Origin: Thermoanaerobaculum aquaticum | Lineage (GTDB): Bacteria > Acidobacteriota > Thermoanaerobaculia > Thermoanaerobaculales > Thermoanaerobaculaceae | Reading direction: 5' to 3' | DNA length: 64,000 bases | Assembly (NCBI RefSeq): GCF_000687145.1 | Contig: NZ_JMFG01000023.1 | Span: 16,310 to 80,309, forward strand | Part shown: positions 1 to 8,275 of the stretch, piece by piece | Layout of the letters: each line of letters opens with the position of its first letter | How positions within the stretch are numbered: the stretch's first letter is position 1 | Notes under the pieces: model-generated | The model's input: only the letters and a program-made list of their open reading frames with translations | What the model was told of the DNA's origin: nothing | The model's database searches: none | Made by a program: the position numbers and the translations under genes

Positions 1-591
1 CACCCGGCCCGCCGCAACCACCACCACCTGTCCCACCACCCACGCAAAAGCTGCAAGCCAAAGCACGGTGCAAACCGGCACCAGCCAGGAAGCCCACCGC
101 CTGCGCTTCCAAACCACCAGGCTCAACAAACCGGTGAAAAGCCCAAGGCCTCCCACCAAGAAGGGGAGGCGGGGCAAGACCCGTACTTGGGCTAAGTGCG
201 CTTGACCCGAAGGCGGGGGATACCAGCACACCTGCTCCCGCACCATGGCCAGCTCCAGGAGGTACACCCCTGGGTCCCGGGGAACCCTGACCCGCAGCAG
301 CACCCGCTGGGTTTCCCCTGGCATCAACGTCCGCCCCAGGTCGGTCCGGTCCCCATCCCAAACCAGGACCTTGCCGCTGAGGTCCCGCCAGTGGTAGGAG
401 AGGTGATCGGAGGTTTGGCCTGACCACGGCTGGTGGCCGGTGTTGGTCACCTCCACTGGGATGGCAAACTGCGCCCCTTCCCACGCCAGCCTGGGCGGCT
501 TAAACGCCTCCACCCGCCATCCGGAAGGGCAAGGCGCTGCCAGAACCAAGCCTGCCCACAGGCCCAGACCGAGGGCAGCCAGCCCCCTCAT
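1..591 (-). CDS. Secreted/membrane protein with Ig-like domain (C-terminal end missing)
   Basis: The reading frame runs off the left edge, so about 197 N-terminal residues are visible with no stop. An N-terminal signal sequence (MRGLAALGLGLWAGLVLAAP) is followed by an Ig-like beta-sandwich region with motifs such as VTNTGHQPW, LSYHWRD and VPREPGVYLLE. This resembles NEW3/NBR1-like accessory domains found at the ends of envelope proteins and glycosyltransferases. A transmembrane helix follows (LPFLVGGLGLFTGLLSLVVW) and a second hydrophobic stretch reaches the edge. The ATG overlaps the stop of the upstream DUF2231 gene (ATGA), so the two are probably co-translated. No enzymatic motif is visible; the function is unknown. 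Confidence 0.75.
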   Translation of the reverse strand, partial: MRGLAALGLGLWAGLVLAAPCPSGWRVEAFKPPRLAWEGAQFAIPVEVTNTGHQPWSGQTSDHLSYHWRDLSGKVLVWDGDRTDLGRTLMPGETQRVLLRVRVPRDPGVYLLELAMVREQVCWYPPPSGQAHLAQVRVLPRLPFLVGGLGLFTGLLSLVVWKRRRWASWLVPVCTVLWLAAFAWVVGQVVVVAAGRV

Positions 592-1079
592 TGGTCTTCC
601 AGATGCTCCCCCTCCGCGGGGGCAGGTGTGCCTTTGAGCGTGAGCTGCGTTCCCACCCCGTGCTGAAACACCAGCTCACCACCCAGCATGCCGTTGTAGC
701 CCACCGCTGCCGCGGCAGCCAACAGCAAGAGCAACCACACCGCCCGCACCCAGGTGGCCAACCGCTCCATCCGCCAAAGCACGAGCCGTACCACCGCCAG
801 CACGATGAGACCCACCATCACCTTCTCCCCCAGCTCCTCGTGCTGCTCCACCAGTGCCTTGGCCGCTTGGGGGATCACCGCTTCGTCGTGGGCCGCCTCC
901 CCGGAAAGCACCGCCGCCACTGCGGCCAGTGCCGCCAAGACCAAGAGTATGGGAACCACCGGCGAAAGCTGCCGAACCTTCGGGTGCAAGGTGAGGAGCT
1001 CAAAAAACAGCGCCAAAAAGCTCAGCGCCACCACAAAATGAACTACCGCCGGATGCAAGGGGTCGGGGAGCCAGGTCAT
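588..1079 (-). CDS. DUF2231-like membrane protein
   Basis: 163 residues with about four hydrophobic segments. The N-terminus (LPDPLHPAVVHFVVALSF) carries the HP-x-x-VHF pattern typical of DUF2231 inner-membrane proteins, whose role is unknown; some family members are linked to haem or redox functions. The start is supported by AAAGGAGG six bases before the ATG. It overlaps the next gene by 4 nt, so both probably come from one transcript. Its 5' end faces the CvpA-like gene across a 63-bp divergent spacer. Family call is fairly sure; function is not. Confidence 0.75.
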   Translation of the reverse strand: MTWLPDPLHPAVVHFVVALSFLALFFELLTLHPKVRQLSPVVPILLVLAALAAVAAVLSGEAAHDEAVIPQAAKALVEQHEELGEKVMVGLIVLAVVRLVLWRMERLATWVRAVWLLLLLAAAAAVGYNGMLGGELVFQHGVGTQLTLKGTPAPAEGEHLEDQ

Positions 1080-1130
1080 TACAGGCCTCCTTTCACGTTG
1101 GCCAGGATTCTAGCAAAGCGAGAAGCACGG

Positions 1131-1136
1131 TAAGAT
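1131..1136 (+). promoter_or_regulatory. Putative -10 box of leaderless cvpA-like gene
   Basis: TAAGAT lies 6 nt before the GTG start of the CvpA-like gene, which has no Shine-Dalgarno sequence. Transcription would start at or next to the start codon. No clear -35 is visible. Confidence 0.45.
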
Positions 1137-1142
1137 ACCGGC

Positions 1143-1652
1143 GTGGACGTGCTCATTTTGGTGGTGGCGGCGGGCTGCGCAGTGCTGGGCGGTTTCTGGG
1201 GGGTGGTGCGCATGGTTTCCACCGCCGGCGCGCTGGTGGGCGGGGTTTTGGCGGGGAGAGTTGCGGGGCCTCCGCTGGCCACCTGGGCGTTTGGACCCAC
1301 CGCTTCCCTGGCACCTAAGTTACTGGCTTCCCTTGTAGCCGGTGGCCTGGCCTTTTTCCTGCTGCTGCTGGCCGGAGCCGGGGTTCGCAAGCTTTTGGAA
1401 CGCGTGCACCTCTCGCTATTGGATCGGCTTCTGGGTGCGGCTCTGGCGGCGGCTCTGGCGCTTTTCCTAAGCGCGGTGCTGCTGGCGCTGGCTTCCGCTG
1501 GGGGCTTTCCCGCCCGGGGCCGGGTGAGCGAAACATTAAGCTCGCTGGGAGGGGCGTTTTTGGCCGCTTACAGCCCGCCGGCCAGCAGCACCAAGCCCAA
1601 CAGCAAGCCCGCCAAACCCACCAGCAGCGGCCAGCACCCCGAAGGCCCCTGA
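1143..1652 (+). CDS. CvpA-like membrane protein
   Basis: 169 residues beginning with GTG. Four hydrophobic helices fill residues 1-125 in the pattern of the CvpA/colicin V production family (inner-membrane protein; wider role unclear, linked in some species to envelope stress). The usual Gly-rich motif is seen early (GGFWGVVRMVS). The last 30 residues are K/P/S-rich (SPPASSTKPNSKPAKP) and overlap a possible antisense small gene, so the natural C-terminus is less certain. There is no ribosome-binding site; a TAAGAT hexamer 6 nt upstream suggests a leaderless message. Confidence 0.7.
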   Translation: MDVLILVVAAGCAVLGGFWGVVRMVSTAGALVGGVLAGRVAGPPLATWAFGPTASLAPKLLASLVAGGLAFFLLLLAGAGVRKLLERVHLSLLDRLLGAALAAALALFLSAVLLALASAGGFPARGRVSETLSSLGGAFLAAYSPPASSTKPNSKPAKPTSSGQHPEGP

Positions 1653-1720
1653 AGCTGGCGATCGAGGGCTTGCTCCAGTTCCCACCGTAGCTTTTCCACC
1701 CTGGGATCAGCAGCCGGCAA
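1568..1720 (-). CDS. Possible 50-residue single-pass membrane protein
   Basis: A TTG-initiated frame of 50 residues encodes an acidic, amphipathic N-half (DPRVEKLRWELEQALDRQL) followed by one strongly hydrophobic C-terminal helix (WPLLVGLAGLLLGLVLLAGGL) ending at TAA. That is a coherent tail-anchored layout. It overlaps the low-complexity end of the convergent CvpA-like gene by 85 nt. An in-frame stop lies shortly upstream, so only TTG or a later GTG can start it. It may be a real small protein or an antisense artefact; I do not recognise the family. Confidence 0.35.
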   Translation of the reverse strand: MPAADPRVEKLRWELEQALDRQLQGPSGCWPLLVGLAGLLLGLVLLAGGL

Positions 1721-1723
1721 CCC

Positions 1724-1752
1724 TTGACGCCTCCAGTTCCCCTCAGCATAAT
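1724..1752 (+). promoter_or_regulatory. Sigma70-type promoter of comM
   Basis: TTGACG and CATAAT are separated by exactly 17 bp. The predicted start near 1759 leaves a leader of about 27 nt that contains a GGGGAGG ribosome-binding site before the comM ATG. Confidence 0.65.
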
Positions 1753-1785
1753 ACGGTTACCGTCCAGCCACGTCGGGGAGGCATT

Positions 1786-3309
1786 ATGGTGGTGAAGGTG
1801 TGTTCGGCCGTTCCCCGAGGTGTGGAGGCTTTGCCGGTTCGCGTGGAAGTGGAAGCCCACCACGGGCTTCCCGGTTTGGTGGTGGTGGGGCTCCCCGATG
1901 CCGCGGTGCGGGAGTCCCGGGAGCGGGTAGTTTCCGCCATTCGGCAACTGGGGGCCACCCTTGAGAGCAAATCCCTGGTGGTCAACCTCTCGCCCGCCGA
2001 GGAACGAAAAGAAGGCACGCTCTTAGACCTGGCCATTGCCGTGGGGGTGCTGGCCAGCACCGGCTTTGTGCCGTCTAAGGGCATGGGCAATTTATGGCTT
2101 CTGGGCGAGCTTTCCTTAGACGGTCAGCTCCGGCCAGTGCGGGGGGTGCTCCCCATCGTGGAAGCTGCCACGAAACACCAAGCCAAGGTGATCCTTCCAG
2201 CGGAAAACCTGCCCGAAGCTGCAGTGGTGAAAGGTGCGGAGGTGCTGGGGGTTTCCCACCTCAAGGAAGTGGTGGCCCTCATTCGCGGAGACGGAGCTGG
2301 TAGTTGGACCAAGCCGGAGCAAGCTTCCTGGTGGCAGCCGGAGCAAAGCCGGGAGCTGGATTTGGCTGATGTCGCCGGACAAAGCCATGCCAAAAGGGCT
2401 TTGGAGGTGGCTGCTGCGGGCGGGCATCACCTCTTCTTCATCGGCCCCCCGGGCTCAGGGAAGACCATGCTGGCCCAAAGGCTTCCGGGAATCCTGCCGC
2501 CCCTGTCGGAAGAAGAGGCGCTGGAAACCACCAAGGTTTATTCGGTAGCCCCTTTGGCTCCCCGGCCCCAGGGCTTGCTTTCCGTTCGCCCGTTCCGCAG
2601 CCCCCACCACACCATTTCCGCAGCGGGCCTGGTGGGGGGCGGACCCTACCCCCGCCCTGGGGAAGTTTCCCTGGCCCACAACGGCGTGCTCTTCCTGGAC
2701 GAGCTCACCGAGTTCCGCCGGGACGTCCTGGAGGTGTTGCGGCAACCGCTGGAGTCCGGGTGCGTGGTGATTGCCCGGGCTGCAGGGTCATTGCGCTTCC
2801 CCGCCCGGTTTCAGCTGGTGGCCGCCGCCAACCCCTGCCCCTGCGGGTTTTTGGGCGATCCCAAGCGCCTCTGCCGCTGCTCCCCCCAGGCCATCGCCAG
2901 GTACCGTTCGCGCCTGTCGGGTCCGCTCCTGGACCGCATTGACCTGCACCTCACCGTGCACCCGGTGCGGTTTTCGGAACTCTTCACCCAGGGGCGGGGC
3001 GAAAGCTCCAGAGCGGTCCGGGAGCGGGTGGTGGCCGCCCGGGAAGCGCAAAAGAGAAGGCTTGCGGGAACCGGAAGAACCACCAACGCCCAGCTCACGC
3101 CGGAAGAGGTCAAGCGCTTCTGCAGCCCGGATGGGCAAGGCCAGAAGCTCCTGGAAGCCGCCATGGAGCGCCTGGGGCTTTCCGCCCGGGCCATCCATCG
3201 GGTGCTGAAGGTGGCCCGCACCATTGCCGATTTGGACGGCTCGGAAAGCGTGAAAGCCGTGCACGTCGCCGAAGCTCTAGCCTACCGGGAGCAAGCCATG
3301 CCGGCGTAG
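1786..3309 (+). CDS. comM: ComM/YifB-family Mg-chelatase-like AAA+ ATPase
   Basis: 507 residues, the usual length for ComM/YifB. The N-terminal third is the Lon-protease-like ChlI domain (VEVEAHHGLPGLVVVGLPDAAVRESRERV is split across residues 24-52). The AAA+ core has Walker A GPPGSGKT at 220-227, Walker B-type VLFLDELTEF and the conserved NPCPCG motif, followed by the C-terminal Mg_chelatase_C helix bundle. ComM is a hexameric helicase that extends branch migration during natural transformation; many carriers lack proven competence. A strong promoter and GGGGAGG precede the ATG. ComF, also linked to competence, is encoded at 25.2 kb. Confidence 0.93.
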   Translation: MVVKVCSAVPRGVEALPVRVEVEAHHGLPGLVVVGLPDAAVRESRERVVSAIRQLGATLESKSLVVNLSPAEERKEGTLLDLAIAVGVLASTGFVPSKGMGNLWLLGELSLDGQLRPVRGVLPIVEAATKHQAKVILPAENLPEAAVVKGAEVLGVSHLKEVVALIRGDGAGSWTKPEQASWWQPEQSRELDLADVAGQSHAKRALEVAAAGGHHLFFIGPPGSGKTMLAQRLPGILPPLSEEEALETTKVYSVAPLAPRPQGLLSVRPFRSPHHTISAAGLVGGGPYPRPGEVSLAHNGVLFLDELTEFRRDVLEVLRQPLESGCVVIARAAGSLRFPARFQLVAAANPCPCGFLGDPKRLCRCSPQAIARYRSRLSGPLLDRIDLHLTVHPVRFSELFTQGRGESSRAVRERVVAAREAQKRRLAGTGRTTNAQLTPEEVKRFCSPDGQGQKLLEAAMERLGLSARAIHRVLKVARTIADLDGSESVKAVHVAEALAYREQAMPA

Positions 3310-3312
3310 AAT
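3307..3312 (+). promoter_or_regulatory. Putative -10 box overlapping the comM stop codon
   Basis: TAGAAT begins with the TAG stop of comM and ends 6 nt before the ATG of the next gene, which lacks a Shine-Dalgarno sequence. This would make a leaderless message. Confidence 0.4.
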
Positions 3313-3318
3313 CGTTCC

Positions 3319-5631
3319 ATGGAGTTCCCGGCGGCCACGGTGGAGCACGCCCTGCAGGCGCCTGAGGTGCTGGGCGTGTACCTCACCTCTGCCGATCGGG
3401 GGGGTGGTTGGCGGGGGTTTTTTGGGGAAGCTGCCAGCCGGGTGCCCGCTCCCTTTTGGCTTTACGGCGACGACGAGCGCACCATCGTCACCCTGGGCTT
3501 CCCCTTTCAGGTGACCTCCTCGTGGGAGGGGTTTTGTCGGGAGCTGGCCCGACTTTTGGAGCTGGAAGCTCGCTACCGCCTGGCCAGGCTGCAGGGGCAA
3601 AGCTTCGACAAGCAACCGCTGGTGAAAAAACGCGAAGAGCTTCTGGCGCAGGCCACCCCGCTTTTGGCCCACGCCCTGGAGCAGGATTTTGGGCGGCTCT
3701 TCCCGGAAATCCTGTGGCTGGCCCTTTCCCGCGAAACCGCTTTGCGGTTTTCTGACCTGCGCGGGGAGGTGGTGTCCTGGGCCCCCGGGACCGGAAAGCT
3801 CGACCTGGCCAAGATCACCTACCTGGCCGCGCAAAGGGTGGTGGAAGTCCTGGAAAACGCCGAGCAGCAAGCGGTGCATTGGCTGAAAAGCGCGGCCCCG
3901 TGGGTGAACCCCGAGACCGGCCGGCGTTTTGGCCAGCTCCTCCGCCAGGACCTGGTTCCGTTCGTAAGCCTGCAAGCCACCCGGGATCAGCAGGAGCTGG
4001 ACCTCTTCCTGGCGGGCAGGCTGGGCCTGGAGCCCGCGCAGTTCCGCCGGGTGGTGGCGGAAAAAGCCGAAGCACTGGACGTTCTCCGCAACAAGGACCC
4101 GGGCTTTTTGGAAACCCTGGCGCTTTTGGACGAAGAAGCACCCTCGCTGCCCTCGGTCCGGCTGCTGTTCCACCCACCAACCCTGCGTTTGCTTTCGGTT
4201 TGGCGACACCCGGCAACGCCCAGGCTTTCCGCCGAGCTCTTTTCCCTGCTGGAGGACCTAGGGGGCCGCCTGCGGCGCTTCGAGGTGGTGGCTGCCCTGC
4301 GGGCGCGGATCCTGCCGGTGGCTAGCTCCGGCTCCCGGTTGGTGGCCAAGAGCGGCAGCCAGGTGGTGCGGCTTTCGCCCTCGGTGCGGGCCTTCGATTT
4401 CACCTCGCCCACGGTGGTGCCTTCCGCAGTGCGCCGCTACGGCCTGGTGTACGACCTGGTGGAGTTCACGCAAATCCTGGAGGACTTGCGCCGGCGGGGT
4501 TTGCGGGCGGAGCTGGAAGCCCTGCGCTTTATGCTCCGCTTCCAGTACGAGTGGGAAAAGCTGCGCACCGAACACCGCCTCCGCCTGGAGAAGTTCCTCG
4601 GGGACGGCGCCTTTTACTCCTGCCGCAGCGCCCAGAGCCTCTTTTTTGCGGCGGTGCAGGGGCGGCTCATTTACGAGGAGCTGCGGGAGCAGGGGTGCCC
4701 CTTTAACCACGGGCTCCGCATGGCCCTCAACGTGGGCACCTACCACCTTCTCCCCATGATGGGCGGGCAAAAGGTGAGCTTTGAGTTCTTCGGCCAGGGC
4801 CTGGTGGAGCTGTCACGCCTCACCACCGGCAAAAGCTCCAAGGAGGTGGAGGACATTGCCGACTTCCTGGTGGCCCGGGGCTACGACCTGCACAAGGTGC
4901 TGGAGTTTCTGGAACCGGTGCGCCACGAATCGAGGCTTCCCGAGTTTGCCCAGGAACGCCCCTACGCCGCGTACCTTTTGGAAAACGGCGAGCTGCAAAA
5001 CCTGGGCACGGTTTTAACCGAGGCGTTTCTGCGGGAGCTGGAGCTGGAGTGGAGCAACCCCCGCCTGGGCCAGGTGGAAGCCTGGGGCCTGCCTTGGCTT
5101 GTGGTGATGGCCGGGATGGGCGGCACCGGGCCCTGGGCGGGGTTGCGCTTTTTGGGGGTCATTCACCCCAAGGGTTTGGAGCCGTTCCCGCTTTACGAGA
5201 TGGTGGCCTGGCGGCAGGCACCTCCCGGGCTTGCCATGCTCCCACCTGGAACTCCGCTGTTAAGCACCCTGCGAAGCCTGGCCCAGGGGGTTTCCCCGGT
5301 TTCCCAGAGTGCGGCCAGCGAGGAGCTGGACCCCCGCCTTTGCGTGGCCTCAAGCCTGGAAGACGATGGCCGCCGGGCGTGGTATTTAGGCCTTTGGTAC
5401 GAGGAAACCGATGCCCTCCACGCCGCCTTCCGGGTACCGCTGGTGCCTTCCGGGTTGCAGGAGGGCGAGCCCTTTGAAGCGTGGCTGTTCCGCAACCGCG
5501 AGGAGCTGGCCAAGCTCTACCAGGCCCTCCGCCGCAAATCGGTGGGCGCCATGCTCCCCCTCGACCACCTGCGCCACCGGGAAGGCTACTTTGCCTGCTT
5601 GCTTTCAGCGCCCCACCGCTCGCCCCGCTAG
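3319..5631 (+). CDS. Large protein with degenerate class III cyclase-like domain
   Basis: 770 residues, no signal peptide or obvious membrane helix. I do not recognise the full-length family. Residues about 374-520 align by eye to the class III nucleotidyl cyclase fold: YDLVEFT (Asp379) matches the first metal-binding strand, KFLGDGAF (Lys425, Asp429) the second metal site, RMALNVGTYHL the RxGIHxG strand, and FEFFGQGLVELSRL (Glu489, Arg500) the substrate/transition-state helix. The usual catalytic Asn is Val496, so turnover is doubtful. The N-terminal 370 residues are helical and unassigned; the C-terminal 200 look globular. It follows comM by 9 nt but may have its own leaderless promoter. 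It overlaps the convergent gene by 4 nt. Confidence 0.6.
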   Translation: MEFPAATVEHALQAPEVLGVYLTSADRGGGWRGFFGEAASRVPAPFWLYGDDERTIVTLGFPFQVTSSWEGFCRELARLLELEARYRLARLQGQSFDKQPLVKKREELLAQATPLLAHALEQDFGRLFPEILWLALSRETALRFSDLRGEVVSWAPGTGKLDLAKITYLAAQRVVEVLENAEQQAVHWLKSAAPWVNPETGRRFGQLLRQDLVPFVSLQATRDQQELDLFLAGRLGLEPAQFRRVVAEKAEALDVLRNKDPGFLETLALLDEEAPSLPSVRLLFHPPTLRLLSVWRHPATPRLSAELFSLLEDLGGRLRRFEVVAALRARILPVASSGSRLVAKSGSQVVRLSPSVRAFDFTSPTVVPSAVRRYGLVYDLVEFTQILEDLRRRGLRAELEALRFMLRFQYEWEKLRTEHRLRLEKFLGDGAFYSCRSAQSLFFAAVQGRLIYEELREQGCPFNHGLRMALNVGTYHLLPMMGGQKVSFEFFGQGLVELSRLTTGKSSKEVEDIADFLVARGYDLHKVLEFLEPVRHESRLPEFAQERPYAAYLLENGELQNLGTVLTEAFLRELELEWSNPRLGQVEAWGLPWLVVMAGMGGTGPWAGLRFLGVIHPKGLEPFPLYEMVAWRQAPPGLAMLPPGTPLLSTLRSLAQGVSPVSQSAASEELDPRLCVASSLEDDGRRAWYLGLWYEETDALHAAFRVPLVPSGLQEGEPFEAWLFRNREELAKLYQALRRKSVGAMLPLDHLRHREGYFACLLSAPHRSPR

Positions 5632-6038
5632 CGCAAGACCCAAACCACTTCTCCCTTGGGAGAAACCAACCACAGCACCTCGTTGTGGAAGGAAACCAAG
5701 AAGCCCTCGGCAAACTCACCGCGGAACGTATTCACCTTTTCGTCCTTTTCCCCCAGCTTGGCGGTCCACCGCAGCGAACCCGTGGCTGGATCCACAAGGC
5801 TCAGCGTGCCATCGTCGCAACCTACCAAAAGACCACCTTTGACCTTTTCCACGAAGTTCACCTCTTCACCAAAGCGGTGCTCCCAGACCACCTGGCCGGT
5901 GGCCAGGTCCACGCCGTAAACCATTTGTTCGGGCTTCTTCACCCCCTTGCGCTCGAGCTGCAGCGCCACCACCTCGGCCTCCGCGGCCGGCGGCAAGAAG
6001 CCAAAAACCACCACCAAAGCCAAAATCCAGCGTTTCAT
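5628..6038 (-). CDS. Small secreted PQQ-like beta-propeller repeat protein
   Basis: 136 residues starting at the ATG preceded by AAAGGAGG (a GTG two codons earlier lies too close to that site). A signal peptide (MKRWILALVVVFGFLPPAAEAE) is followed by about two WD/PQQ-like blades: VDLATGQVVWEHRF, VDPATGSLRWTAKLG and SPKGEVVWVLR, each with the G-x-x-x-W repeat of BamB/quinoprotein propellers. It is too short for a closed propeller, so it may oligomerise or be a remnant. It probably acts in the periplasm. Converges on the cyclase-like gene with a 4-nt overlap. Confidence 0.7.
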   Translation of the reverse strand: MKRWILALVVVFGFLPPAAEAEVVALQLERKGVKKPEQMVYGVDLATGQVVWEHRFGEEVNFVEKVKGGLLVGCDDGTLSLVDPATGSLRWTAKLGEKDEKVNTFRGEFAEGFLVSFHNEVLWLVSPKGEVVWVLR

Positions 6039-6083
6039 GGCCACCTCCTTTGCTCGCTTTTCATGGTAGCATGGGGATGGTCC

Positions 6084-7556
6084 ATGAACCCGGTAGACGT
6101 GTACATCCCCGATACCTCGGCGTTGGTGGAAAACCCCGACTGTCTGGATCGCCTCCTGGCCCCCGGCAACATGGTGATCCTGCTGCAGCAGGTGCTCAAG
6201 GAGCTAGCCCATCTGCAGGGCAGCCGCCACAAGTCCGAAGGCGTGAAGGCGGCGGCCCGGGCCGCGGTGCGCAAGATCCTGGCGCTGCGCAACGCCTCCC
6301 TCATCCACCCCGACCCCACGCCGGTGCTTTCCGGCCGCATCCCCTTTTCCTCCCTGCCCACCACCCCCAACGGCGGGGTGCTGGCCTGGGAGCCTCCACC
6401 GGCGGCGGTTTCGGAAAACGGCAACGGCGACGGCGTGATCATTGCTGCCGCCGAGCGCATTGCCTCGCTGGTGAGGGGGCACAACGGCTTCCGCGTGGTG
6501 TTAATTTCCGAAGACTCCAACATGCTTTTAACTTGCGACGCCAAGGGCATCCCCGCCGAAGCCCTGCGCTACGGTAAGGTGGCTTTAGAAAGCCCGGAGG
6601 ACCTATTTTGCGGGGTGGTGGAGGGCGAAGGCAGCGGCGATTTGTGGGATGAGTTTCTGGCCAGCGGCCCCCCGCGGGAGCGCTTTCTGCCCATGGAAAG
6701 CCTCAGGACGCTAGTGGCCGAGCCCCTGCCCAACCTGGGTGTGGTCCTGCACCTGCCCCAGGGGACCCTCACCTTGCGGGTGGACGCCTCCGGGGAAAGG
6801 GCGCAAGAGCTGCGCTTTGCCCAGTACTGGGATTCCCGCCGGGGAGAGCTGGTCCCCCGCACCATCCTGGGCTTTACCCCTGCCGACCCCCGCCAGCTTT
6901 TGGCCCTGGAGTTTCTGCTGGACCCCGAGGTGCAGCTGGTGGTGCTGGATGGGCCGGCGGGCTCCGGAAAAACCCGCCTCATGGTGGTGGCGGCCCTTTA
7001 CCTGCTCTTTGGCCAGCCCACCAGCTTCCGGGTGAAAAGCCCCGGGGTGCTGCCGCCGCCCCTGTACCCCAACGGCTTGATCTTGCTCCGCCCCGAGCAC
7101 TCCGCCAGCCAGTTTGAAATGGGGTACCTCCCCGGGGATCACGACGCCAAGCTCTCCCCGTGGCTGGAGCCCTTTTTCCAAGCGATCCGCTCGGTGTCCT
7201 TGGCCAACGGTCGGGATTTCCTGCAGGACCTGGAAGCTTCCGGGCGGCTTACCTTGCTTTCCACCTCGCTGTTGCGGGGTTTGGACATTGAGGATTCGCT
7301 GGTGCTGGTGGACGAATTGCAAAACGGCGACCGGCATTTGGCGAAAACGCTCATGAGCCGCTTTTGCGCCAGCTCCAAGGTGGCCCTGGCCGGCTGCTTG
7401 GACCCCGTGCAAATTGACAACCCGTACGTGGATTGGCGCTCCAATGCCCTCACCCGCATCAAGGAAACCTACAAGGGCTTTGGGCCGTACGTGGCGCAGG
7501 TGCGGCTTTCCCGCAACTACCGCGGGCCGATTTCCACCCGCGCCGATGCTTTGTAA
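6084..7556 (+). CDS. PIN-PhoH family ATPase/ribonuclease (YlaK type)
   Basis: 490 residues. The N-terminal PIN domain starts at VDVYIPDTSALVE (Asp10 is the first acidic metal ligand) and continues to VVLISEDSNMLL. The C-terminal PhoH ATPase has Walker A GPAGSGKT at 290-297 and Walker B VLVDELQN. This order is the PhoH2/YlaK architecture, regarded as an RNA helicase coupled to an RNase and often paired with toxin-antitoxin-like control. The ATG was chosen because the PIN fold begins right after it; the frame is open further upstream. A TAGCAT hexamer lies 11 nt upstream. The message appears to continue into the next gene. Confidence 0.88.
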   Translation: MNPVDVYIPDTSALVENPDCLDRLLAPGNMVILLQQVLKELAHLQGSRHKSEGVKAAARAAVRKILALRNASLIHPDPTPVLSGRIPFSSLPTTPNGGVLAWEPPPAAVSENGNGDGVIIAAAERIASLVRGHNGFRVVLISEDSNMLLTCDAKGIPAEALRYGKVALESPEDLFCGVVEGEGSGDLWDEFLASGPPRERFLPMESLRTLVAEPLPNLGVVLHLPQGTLTLRVDASGERAQELRFAQYWDSRRGELVPRTILGFTPADPRQLLALEFLLDPEVQLVVLDGPAGSGKTRLMVVAALYLLFGQPTSFRVKSPGVLPPPLYPNGLILLRPEHSASQFEMGYLPGDHDAKLSPWLEPFFQAIRSVSLANGRDFLQDLEASGRLTLLSTSLLRGLDIEDSLVLVDELQNGDRHLAKTLMSRFCASSKVALAGCLDPVQIDNPYVDWRSNALTRIKETYKGFGPYVAQVRLSRNYRGPISTRADAL

Positions 7557-7567
7557 AGGAGGCAACG

Positions 7568-8242
7568 ATGTTTACCGGGGTTTTCTTGCTGCTTGTGCTG
7601 GCGTCAAGCGGTAAGGAGGTGAACATGGTGCAACAGCTCCACTGGCATGGGCATGACTGCTTCCGCTTGGACGGTCCTCCGGTGGTTTACGTGGACCCCT
7701 TCAAGCTGCCGGAGGGCCTCCCCAAGGCCGACCTCATCCTCATCACCCACGACCACTTCGATCACTGCTCCCCCGAGGATGTGGCCAAGATCAAAAAGGC
7801 CGGCACCATCATCGTGGGACCTTCCTCGGTAGCCAAGAAGCTTTCCGGGGTGCAGGTGATCGCTGCCGGGGAAACCAAGACCTTTGCGGGGGTCACGGTC
7901 AAGGCGGTTCCCGCCTACAACCTCCAAAAGCAGTTCCACCCCAAATCCTACGGCGGGCTTGGCTACGTCTTTACCGTGGGCGGCTTCACCTACTACCACG
8001 CCGGGGATACCGACTTCATTCCGGAAATGGCCAACCTCGCCCCCGACGTGGCGCTTTTGCCGGTGTCCGGCACCTACGTGATGACCGCCCAGGAAGCCGC
8101 CGAAGCGGCCAGGAGCATCAAGCCCAAGGTAGCCGTGCCCATGCACTACGGCAGCATCGTGGGGGAGGAGGTAGACGCAAAAAAGTTTGCCAAGCTCTTG
8201 GAAGGCAGCTCCATTGCCGTGGTGATCAAGCACCGGGAGTGA
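7568..8242 (+). CDS. UPF0173-like metallo-beta-lactamase-fold hydrolase
   Basis: 224 residues from this ATG, 205 from an in-frame ATG at 7625. The MBL fold shows WHGHDCFRL, the zinc motif THDHFDH, HAGDTDF and MHYG, matching the UPF0173/UlaG-like metal-dependent hydrolases (substrate unknown). Both starts carry excellent ribosome-binding sites: AAAGGAGG overlapping the stop of the PhoH gene, and TAAGGAGG before 7625. The first start adds MFTGVFLLLVLASSG, a short hydrophobic leader. The protein may therefore exist in a membrane-targeted and a cytosolic form, or only the family-typical second start may be used. Confidence 0.82.
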   Translation: MFTGVFLLLVLASSGKEVNMVQQLHWHGHDCFRLDGPPVVYVDPFKLPEGLPKADLILITHDHFDHCSPEDVAKIKKAGTIIVGPSSVAKKLSGVQVIAAGETKTFAGVTVKAVPAYNLQKQFHPKSYGGLGYVFTVGGFTYYHAGDTDFIPEMANLAPDVALLPVSGTYVMTAQEAAEAARSIKPKVAVPMHYGSIVGEEVDAKKFAKLLEGSSIAVVIKHRE

Positions 8243-8275
8243 GCTCGCGAGCTTCCAGCCGTTGCGGCTGCAGCC

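Noticed and set aside
8243-8275. CAGCC-GTTGC-GGCTG hairpin between convergent genes
   Set aside because: Five-base stem with no T tract on either strand; too weak to call a terminator.
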